From assembly GCA_021786215.1 (NCBI GenBank), contig JAJYNT010000119.1, forward strand, positions 1-11,307: a stretch of 11,307 nt of DNA. Reading direction: 5' to 3'. Source of the DNA: Chloroflexota bacterium (GTDB lineage Bacteria; Chloroflexota; UBA6077). How positions within the stretch are numbered: the stretch's first letter is position 1; each line of letters begins with the position of its first letter. Positions 7,449-11,307 of this stretch are shown piece after piece. The position numbers and the translations under genes are program-made. The notes under the pieces were generated by a model. The model did no database searches and was not told where the DNA came from. It saw only the letters and a program-made list of their open reading frames with translations.

Positions 7449-8747
7449 TTAGCTCGCGACGAGCTTGGTGGGACGGGCGAGCTGCCCGTAGGAGAGCTCG
7501 CCCGTCTGCTCCGCCTCCAGCAGCTCCAGGAAGAGGGCGAGCAGCCCCGGGTCCAGCCGTCGACCACCCATGGTGCGCAACTGCTCCACCGCCTTTGGAT
7601 CGTAGACGAGGGTGGCCTCGCCGTTGGCCATGCAGAGGATGTCGTAGCTGTCTGCCACGGCGATGATCCTGGCCCCCAGGGGGATCTCTTCCCCTGTATG
7701 CTCCTTAGATACGCGGGAACCATCGTACCAGTCGTGATGGTACCGGATGGAATCCTCGGTGCCCTCGAAGGCGGGGATCTCCCGAGCGATCATCGCGCCC
7801 ATCTGTGCGTGCTGCCGTATGTTGTAGAACTGGTACTCCGTCGGCTCCTTGTCGGGTGGCAAGATCGTTGAGTTGTCCTCCTGGCCGAGCTTTCCGATGT
7901 CGTGGATCAGAGCGGCCCGATGCAGCACTTCTGCCTCGACCACACTGAACTTGAGCTGCTTGGCCATCTTGGATACATGCCCGGCCACCCGTTGAGAGTG
8001 CTGGAAGGTGAAGGGGTTGCTGCGGTCCAGCACCTCGGCGATGATCGCGATTGCCTTGATCACCTGCTCCTGTTTCATCCGATTGACGCTGAGCAGCTGG
8101 TAGACCGCAACGGCCGGCAGAAACAGCAACAGCGCGTACTGTGATCCCTGGTGCCAGCTTGTCGCTCCCAGCACCGCCAGGAGCGTCAGCAGGATGCAGG
8201 GTATGTATACCTCTCGCCAATTGGCAACGTAGTTCCTTGCGAAGGGCTCGCCGTTCCGAGCTGTAGCCAAGACCGTCACCAGGGCGCTCTCCACCAGCCA
8301 GTGCCCGCTGCCCGAGACGAACATGGCGCCAGCGTTTCGCCAGCTGTCCAGGGGGAGGGCTGTTGTGTCCGCCATGCCGTTGTAAAGGGCGGCAGCGAGA
8401 CCGATGCTGAGGACCCCCGTAGCCGTGTTGAAAAGGATGTTCCAGAGACGACGGTGGGTGGCGAGGCCGGAAGCTACGAACACGACCGCGGTGAGAAGGC
8501 AGGCTATGGAGGGAGTGGACAGAAATACCGCCATCAGCAGGATCCCACCGGTTAGGTCGATCCTGAGGTGCCTGTAGGCCTGAGGCAGAGGGTGCATCCC
8601 CGCGAGGACCCCGAACACCGAGAGGGTGACGAAGAGGATCAACTCCGGTTTTTCGATGCGTTGCGGGAGGGTGATGAAGAGGACGACGGCGCCGGCCGCA
8701 ATCACAAGCAATATGTAGACCTGGATGGGCCGTGGGAAGCGTCTCAT
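7449..8747 (-). CDS. multi-pass membrane protein with degenerate HD-GYP phosphohydrolase domain
   Basis: 432 residues. The N-terminal ~225 residues form about eight hydrophobic segments of an unrecognised sensor-like membrane region. The C-terminal half is an HD domain that keeps the metal-ligand set of HD-GYP proteins: His250 (FQHSQRV), His282-Asp283 and Lys286 (HDIGK), His313 (RQHAQMG), His337-His338 (YHHDW) and Asp366 (VADSYD), followed by IPLGARIIAVADSYDIL. The GYP tripeptide itself is absent: the usual HHExxDGxGYP reads HHDWYDGSRVSKEH. HD-GYP enzymes hydrolyse cyclic di-GMP, but without GYP the substrate is uncertain; another cyclic nucleotide is possible. A c-di-GMP riboswitch about 600 bases upstream on the same strand makes a c-di-GMP role attractive. 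The ATG at 8747 has only a weak ribosome site (GAGAG). Confidence 0.85.
   Translation of the reverse strand: MRRFPRPIQVYILLVIAAGAVVLFITLPQRIEKPELILFVTLSVFGVLAGMHPLPQAYRHLRIDLTGGILLMAVFLSTPSIACLLTAVVFVASGLATHRRLWNILFNTATGVLSIGLAAALYNGMADTTALPLDSWRNAGAMFVSGSGHWLVESALVTVLATARNGEPFARNYVANWREVYIPCILLTLLAVLGATSWHQGSQYALLLFLPAVAVYQLLSVNRMKQEQVIKAIAIIAEVLDRSNPFTFQHSQRVAGHVSKMAKQLKFSVVEAEVLHRAALIHDIGKLGQEDNSTILPPDKEPTEYQFYNIRQHAQMGAMIAREIPAFEGTEDSIRYHHDWYDGSRVSKEHTGEEIPLGARIIAVADSYDILCMANGEATLVYDPKAVEQLRTMGGRRLDPGLLALFLELLEAEQTGELSYGQLARPTKLVAS
7472..7506. promoter_or_regulatory. 12-bp hairpin in the 3' coding end of the HD gene, downstream of the convergent enolase-family gene
   Basis: GACGGGCGAGCT (7472-7483) is perfectly complementary to AGCTCGCCCGTC (7495-7506), with an 11-base loop. 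It lies within the last codons of the HD gene and 33 bases past the stop of the convergent + strand gene. No T-run follows on either strand. It could work as a bidirectional 3' boundary or RNA stabiliser shared by the two converging transcripts; this role is inferred. Confidence 0.4.
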
Positions 8748-8791
8748 CTGGTCGTCTCTCGGTTCGGTTTACAGCCGTACAACAGAAAATG

Positions 8792-8824
8792 GCCTCTGGC
8801 GGTGTTCTCCATTCGACCAGAGGC
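8792..8824 (-). promoter_or_regulatory. inverted repeat in the 5' region of the HD gene
   Basis: GCCTCTGG (8792-8799) pairs with CCAGAGGC (8817-8824) over a 17-base loop, 44 bases upstream of the HD gene start. Read on the - strand it is followed by CATTTTCTGTTG, a modest T-rich stretch. It may be an attenuator or a protein site in the leader of the HD gene; the evidence is the symmetry only. Confidence 0.3.
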
Positions 8825-8912
8825 TGTGGTCTTGACACAACAAAAAACAGTACCACCATCCGGGCGCAGAGCGCTTCGCGGTGTAGTGCCCCGACCAAAT
8901 TGATTTCGATCG

Positions 8913-9008
8913 GTAGGGCGGGGGTTTATCCTCCGCCGCGGCGCGTCCGATGGACCGGACGGCGGGGTACACGTGACGCGAGCGAGCGCAGCGTCACGCC
9001 CGCCCTAC
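8913..9008. repeat. REP-like multi-hairpin intergenic element, containing hairpin copy 2
   Basis: Outer ends GTAGGGCGGG (8913-8922) and CCCGCCCTAC (8999-9008) are exact reverse complements. Inside are a stem CCGCC (8933-8937)/GGCGG (8961-8965) nested around GTCCG (8945-8949)/CGGAC (8956-8960), and a hairpin GTGACGC (8973-8979)/GCGTCAC (8991-8997) whose loop is identical to that of copy 1 at 6222-6232. Elements bounded by GTAGGG-CGGG ends are common as repeated extragenic palindromes in several phyla. It sits between the secreted-peptide gene and the HD gene and may act as a 3' boundary for the peptide transcript. The 286-base gap (8748-9033) contains no credible gene. Confidence 0.6.
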
Positions 9009-9033
9009 GCTTCAAAACCAGTGTGGTCGTGTA

Positions 9034-9219
9034 CTAGCAGTAGGAGCTCGAGACGAAGCACGGCTGAACCGACGAGCCCTTCACCGGCTTCCCTACCTTG
9101 GTTGGCGGGGTCGGGTGGCTGTCTTCCCATCCCCAACTCGCCAGTGCCACGCCCGTGGACATCATCAATAGGGTTGCCATTACCAGCGTCATAACCAGGA
9201 TCAGAGCAGTCCTTCTCAT
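9034..9219 (-). CDS. small secreted peptide of unknown family, downstream of a c-di-GMP riboswitch
   Basis: 61 codons, ATG at 9219 preceded by a strong ribosome site, GAGGAGG (9226-9232), 6 bases away. The protein has a clear Sec signal peptide: MRRT, a hydrophobic core through residue ~24, and a VALA|SW cleavage site after Ala27. The predicted mature peptide is 34 residues. It starts SWGWED, has a Pro/Lys/Gly-rich middle (PTPPTKVGKPVKG), and ends with two cysteines, Cys54 and the terminal Cys61, in CFVSSSYC. That could form a small disulfide ring or anchor point. I recognise no family. Support for a real gene is the ribosome site, the signal peptide, and the c-di-GMP-I aptamer about 115 bases upstream on the same strand. 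It may be a surface, matrix or signalling peptide switched with biofilm state; this is inference. Confidence 0.75.
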   Translation of the reverse strand: MRRTALILVMTLVMATLLMMSTGVALASWGWEDSHPTPPTKVGKPVKGSSVQPCFVSSSYC

Positions 9220-9332
9220 CTTGCGCCTCCTCGCTCATGCTCTCGCGGCCCTTGCGGACCGAAAGAAAGGCTGCGGGCCCGATGTGGAGGACAACCCGGT
9301 ATCCCGGGAGCCGCTGGAAAGCTGCTCTCCTT

Positions 9333-9420
9333 GGCAACCTGGCAATCCTCCTGACGCCGGAACGGCCGGTGCGGACCCATGGCTTTGCGCCCCCACCTTT
9401 CGATGGGTTTGCCTTTGTCA
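9333..9420 (-). promoter_or_regulatory. cyclic di-GMP-I (GEMM-I) riboswitch
   Basis: The - strand reads the GEMM-I pattern in order: AAAGGCAAACC (from 9416), a stem CCCATC/GGTGGG capped by a GAAA tetraloop (loop 9401-9398), GGGCGCAAAGCC (9392-9381, consensus GGACGCAAAGCC), GGGTCC (9378-9373), a short CCGG-CCGTT-CCGG hairpin (9369-9357), AGGA (9352-9349) pairing back to TCC, and GCCAGGTTGCC (9343-9333, resembling the consensus GCCGGGTTACC). Stems close with only one G-T pair in the tetraloop stem. GGCAA (9413-9409) can also pair with TTGCC (9337-9333). This class binds c-di-GMP and controls the gene downstream, here the 61-codon secreted peptide. No terminator with a T-run follows, so control of translation is more likely. 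Confidence 0.9.
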
Positions 9421-9456
9421 AACGGAGATTCGCTGACGACAAATCTACCGAGCGTC

Positions 9457-9491
9457 AGTCTAGGCCATAGCAACTTCTAGTAAATAGCCAA
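9457..9491 (-). promoter_or_regulatory. candidate promoter for the riboswitch-peptide transcript
   Basis: Just upstream of the riboswitch on the - strand are two overlapping sigma-70-like arrangements with 16-base spacers: TTTACT (9484-9479) with TAGACT (9462-9457), and TTGGCT (9491-9486) with TATGGC (9469-9464). Either would start transcription about 30-40 bases before the aptamer. The surrounding DNA is AT-richer than the rest of the window. A 6-bp inverted repeat (CTGACG 9433-9438, CGTCAG 9453-9458) lies between promoter and aptamer. The matches are weak; position is the main support. Confidence 0.25.
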
Positions 9492-9552
9492 AAAGTACTA
9501 TTCGAGGTACCCGAGCCTGGAGAAGGTCACAGGAGGCAGCTGTCAAGGTCGC

Positions 9553-9669
9553 GGTGCTGTCCAGCACCGGCCGACTCCCCACGCTGTCGATGCTCTAACA
9601 GTGTGTATGGTATAACCCTGGGGATCACCCAACGGCGCGTGCCGGAGGTAGGCGCGACCGGCCGGTCGC
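9553..9669. other. intergenic hairpins downstream of the MarR gene
   Basis: The DNA between the MarR stop and the riboswitch promoter holds no credible gene. It contains GGTGCT-GTCC-AGCACC (9553-9568) and a perfect 16-base palindrome GCGACCGGCCGGTCGC (9654-9669), the latter 34 bases past the MarR stop. Neither is followed by a T-run on the - strand. They may mark the end of the methyltransferase-MarR transcript. Confidence 0.35.
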
Positions 9670-9703
9670 CCCTTGTGGTTTTCGGCGACGGTCTCTACCT
9701 AGC

Positions 9704-10207
9704 TTACTGGTGAGCCTCTTCGGAAACGGCCGCGAGAAACCTGTGAAGAATGGCGAGGCCGTCCAGGACGGTCTGGCGCTCTTTCTCTGTCGCCGCCTCC
9801 AGGGCGATCGCCAACGGACTCGACCGCCCCCTTGGCCCCATCTGCTCCAGATAGGACTTGACGGCATCCGTCAGCACGACGCGAGTGTAACGTCGGTCCG
9901 AGCTATCCACGAAGCGGCGTACGAGCTGCTTCCGTTCCAGCCGTTCGACCAGACTCGATACTGTGCTCTGAGCCAGCCCCATGCGCTCGCTGAGCTCCCG
10001 GATGGTCATTCCATCTCGGTTCTCCCGCAGCGATTCCGCCAGCATCGTCATTGCCTGCAGCTGGGGCGCAGTGAGACCCACCTCACGCTCATCCGCAACG
10101 AAAGCTCGCAGAACCATTCTCCGGATTTGCCGTAGATGCTGATCGATGATCTCCGCATCACGACGCAATTCATCGCCTGGTTCTTCCAACCTGTCCTCGT
10201 TCTTCAT
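9704..10207 (-). CDS. MarR family transcriptional regulator
   Basis: 167 residues, a winged-helix dimeric repressor of normal MarR length. N-terminal dimerization helix at about 15-40 (DAEIIDQHLRQIRRMVLRAF), LTAPQLQAMTMLAE (45-58), helix-turn-helix with recognition helix LAQSTVSSLVERLERKQLV (78-96), and a wing with the family's Asp-x-Arg pattern (DSSDRRYTRVVLT, 101-113). It ends with a second dimerization helix. The ATG at 10207 is the only start available in frame that matches the family and has no Shine-Dalgarno of its own. Instead its ATGA overlaps the stop of a 20-codon ORF with a strong ribosome site, so translation is probably by reinitiation. Likely target: the perfect inverted repeat upstream of the methyltransferase gene at 10876-10913, i.e. 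autoregulation of this operon. The ligand is unknown. Confidence 0.9.
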   Translation of the reverse strand: MKNEDRLEEPGDELRRDAEIIDQHLRQIRRMVLRAFVADEREVGLTAPQLQAMTMLAESLRENRDGMTIRELSERMGLAQSTVSSLVERLERKQLVRRFVDSSDRRYTRVVLTDAVKSYLEQMGPRGRSSPLAIALEAATEKERQTVLDGLAILHRFLAAVSEEAHQ

Positions 10208-10266
10208 GGCGACAAAGGATCGACGCTTTCTGATCTTGGGTTCGATGCTGAACCCCCTCTTTTCAC
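10204..10266 (-). CDS. 20-codon coupling ORF between methyltransferase and MarR genes
   Basis: GTG at 10266 overlaps the methyltransferase stop (GTGA), and its own TGA (10206-10204) overlaps the MarR start (ATGA). A strong ribosome site, AGGAGGAG (10280-10273), precedes the GTG, with 8 bases between AGGAGG and GTG. The predicted product is VKRGGSASNPRSESVDPLSP, polar and without recognisable features. The MarR gene has no ribosome site, so the likely purpose is to carry ribosomes to its start codon. It may have no function as a peptide. Chance is possible given its short length, but two stop/start overlaps plus a strong ribosome site together are suggestive. Confidence 0.45.
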   Translation of the reverse strand: MKRGGSASNPRSESVDPLSP

Positions 10267-10853
10267 GAGTGGCTCCTCCTGAGGAGCTGTAGCCCGGGGA
10301 CCAACCGGGGCACACGCTGCTGGTACTGTCTGTACTGTTCGCCAAAGGTCTCCGACAGCAGTCTCTCTTCCGGGGGTACCTTGGCAACAAGCATGGAGAC
10401 TCCGATCAGCGACAAGAGCACCCAAGCCCCAAGCCCATTCATGAGCATGGAGCCCAGGATCATGCCGATTATCCCGGTATATATGGGATGCCTGGTGATC
10501 CGGTAGGGGCCATCAACGCGCAGCTGGTGGCCTACCTTCACTTCCGGCGCGTGGGACCACATTGTTCCGAGAGCGAAACGAGCCCAGAGTGTCAGCCCAG
10601 TCGACAGGGCAAGACAGATTACGCCGGGGATCGCGATCCAGAGGGGTGTAGAGCCCACGGAGCGGAGCGGCTGAAATGGAGCGTACCAGCCGATCAGGAC
10701 GATCAGGGCCAGTACAACCACCCAGACGGGCCGAAGGCTCGATCTTCTCTCCACCCTGGGCGCCTTCCAGAGATTGTAGATCCAACCGAGCCCCCAGACC
10801 ACGAGAAACAGGCCCCAGCAGAGCGCGAAGACCGTCAAGTCGACCGAGTACAT
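10263..10853 (-). CDS. isoprenylcysteine/phospholipid methyltransferase-family (ICMT/PEMT-like) membrane protein
   Basis: 196 residues from the ATG at 10853, chosen because GGAAGGGGG ends 8 bases upstream. An in-frame ATG at 10883 would start inside the operator palindrome. There are about five hydrophobic segments. The conserved C-terminal SAM-binding signature of the ICMT/PEMT superfamily is present: LRVDGPYRITRHPIYTG (111-127), a membrane hairpin, then PPEERLLSETFGEQYRQYQQRVPRLVPG (160-187) with the Glu162-Glu163 pair. Bacterial members of this family are mostly uncharacterised; known relatives methylate prenylcysteine carboxylates, phospholipid head groups or small molecules at the membrane. 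It is the first gene of a - strand operon with a MarR regulator, so expression is probably released by a small-molecule ligand. The substrate cannot be deduced. Confidence 0.85.
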   Translation of the reverse strand: MYSVDLTVFALCWGLFLVVWGLGWIYNLWKAPRVERRSSLRPVWVVVLALIVLIGWYAPFQPLRSVGSTPLWIAIPGVICLALSTGLTLWARFALGTMWSHAPEVKVGHQLRVDGPYRITRHPIYTGIIGMILGSMLMNGLGAWVLLSLIGVSMLVAKVPPEERLLSETFGEQYRQYQQRVPRLVPGLQLLRRSHS

Positions 10854-10875
10854 CGAGGCATCCCCCTTCCAGCAA

Positions 10876-10913
10876 TATTGCATCGCATACGATAGATCGT
10901 ATGCGATGCAATA
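10876..10913. promoter_or_regulatory. 38-bp perfect inverted repeat, probable MarR operator
   Basis: TATTGCATCGCATACGAT (10876-10893) and its exact reverse complement (10896-10913) flank the two bases AG. Each arm also contains the near-symmetric 12-mer ATCGCATACGAT (10 of 12 positions self-complementary), so up to two dimers could bind side by side. It ends 22 bases upstream of the methyltransferase ATG on the - strand. A -35-like TTGCAT with a TATGCG 16 bases later lies within it, so bound repressor would block the promoter. The MarR protein of the same operon is the natural ligand; that assignment is inferred. Confidence 0.7.
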
Positions 10914-10978
10914 CTAGCGGGAGACGACATGGGTGTCAATAGATCTTACCCTCGCAAGTTGCAGGTCGTCCCAGGGAG

Positions 10979-11002
10979 CGGAAGTTGGTCTTCCAACTTC
11001 CG
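10979..11002. repeat. short perfect hairpin (REP-like)
   Basis: CGGAAGTTGG (10979-10988) and CCAACTTCCG (10993-11002) form a perfect 10-bp stem with loop TCTT. No T-run follows. Similar GGAAGT-rich palindromes are often dispersed in bacterial intergenic DNA; only one copy is in this window, so repetition is not proven here. Confidence 0.5.
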
Positions 11003-11030
11003 TTCCGCCAACTGCTCGTGGGGGTGCAAA

Positions 11031-11225
11031 CTAAGGATTCCGGTGCTGCTCGCGGCCTGGCCTGGCGTCGACGAGGACGCCGACGAGCAGTGCGCCGACG
11101 AGGAGGATCGCTCATCCCCAGGTTGTGGCCGAGGCGTATCCATAGACAGTGGCCGCCCCAGAGCCTGCCATTTCTGGATGGGAAGCAAGGTAGTGCGGCG
11201 ACACAATGGTTCTGACCAGTGTCAT
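11031..11225 (-). pseudogene. possible small membrane-protein ORF or remnant interrupted by an in-frame TGA
   Basis: On the - strand an ATG at 11225 opens a 64-codon frame ending in TAG (11033-11031), broken by one TGA at 11114-11112 (codon 38). Before it the frame reads VYGYASATTWG. Directly after it reads AILLVGALLVGVLVDARPGR, a convincing membrane helix with a positive tail and strongly GC-ending codons, as in a real gene. One base change (TGA to TGG, Trp) would join them. It could be the decayed C-terminus of a transporter or a small membrane protein. There is no good ribosome site, and its start lies at the edge of the hairpin repeat at 11226. I do not recognise a family. The rest of the terminal ~390 bases shows only hairpins. 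Confidence 0.3.
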
Positions 11226-11267
11226 CCTGAGTACCTCAGGGTTCCGGGAACCCTGTGCGAAGCACAG
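11226..11267. repeat. three consecutive short hairpins (dispersed-repeat-like)
   Basis: CCTGAG-TAC-CTCAGG (11226-11240), CAGGGTT-CCGGG-AACCCTG (11237-11255) and CTGTGC-GAA-GCACAG (11253-11267) follow each other with overlapping edges. The preceding GTCATCCTGAG resembles the start of a widespread bacterial extragenic repeat whose middle also carries GCGAAG. No coding potential is seen from here to the window end. Confidence 0.5.
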
Positions 11268-11307
11268 AAACTTGTCTGCTGCCGACTTGCCCTGTAAGCT
11301 CGGTTGT

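Noticed and set aside
8833..8838. TTGACA on the + strand as a -35 box
   Set aside because: No acceptable -10 box at 16-18 bases and no + strand gene downstream.
7705..8898. 397-codon - strand frame alongside the HD gene
   Set aside because: Same strand as the HD gene but in another frame, Arg/Pro/His-rich without membrane or HD motifs. The HD frame has both.
9005..9473. - strand frames of 145 and 85 codons covering the peptide leader
   Set aside because: They run through the riboswitch, whose conserved RNA bases explain the sequence. The peptide frame has the ribosome site and signal peptide.
9654..9669. GCGACCGGCCGGTCGC as a Rho-independent terminator of the MarR transcript
   Set aside because: A perfect palindrome but without a T-run on the - strand; kept only as an intergenic hairpin.
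10929..11297. 122-codon + strand frame at the right end
   Set aside because: It reads through two hairpin clusters, has no ribosome site, and gives an acidic/cysteine mixture without domain features.

Overview
The window is GC-rich DNA (roughly 60% by eye) with tight gene packing and no tRNA, rRNA, transposase or CRISPR array. The gene families, a lipoprotein solute-binding protein and a multi-pass HD-domain protein suggest a bacterium such as a Chloroflexota member. That assignment is an inference from general resemblance; no marker gene is present.

Left half (190-7438, all + strand): a complete branched-chain-amino-acid-type (HAAT family) ABC importer, livK-livH-livM-livG-livF. It is followed by a stand-alone UxaA/GarD C-terminal-domain protein and an enolase-superfamily enzyme with the full mandelate-racemase-type active site, close in layout to galactarolactone cycloisomerase. 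Both enzymes belong to families that act on sugar acids or hydroxy acids. The cluster therefore looks like an uptake-plus-catabolism unit for an acid sugar or related carboxylate, and the true substrate may not be an amino acid. A structured leader that can sequester the UxaA-like gene's ribosome site, and a hairpin between livK and livH, suggest post-transcriptional tuning.

Middle (7449-9420, - strand): a membrane protein with a degenerate HD-GYP domain, and upstream of it a 61-codon secreted peptide. A convincing cyclic di-GMP-I (GEMM-I) riboswitch, not represented by any open reading frame, lies in front of the peptide gene. A predicted c-di-GMP sensor RNA and a possible c-di-GMP hydrolase thus sit side by side, with a small exported peptide of unknown function as the direct riboswitch target. 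This is the most interesting part of the window.

Right part (9704-10913, - strand): an ICMT/PEMT-type membrane methyltransferase and a MarR regulator, linked by a 20-codon coupling ORF that overlaps the stop of the first and the start of the second. A perfect 18-bp inverted repeat just upstream is the obvious operator candidate. The last ~390 bases hold hairpin repeats and a possible membrane-protein remnant interrupted by an in-frame TGA.

Intergenic DNA carries REP-like hairpin elements. Two of them share an identical 19-base core while their outer stem bases differ in a compensatory way.
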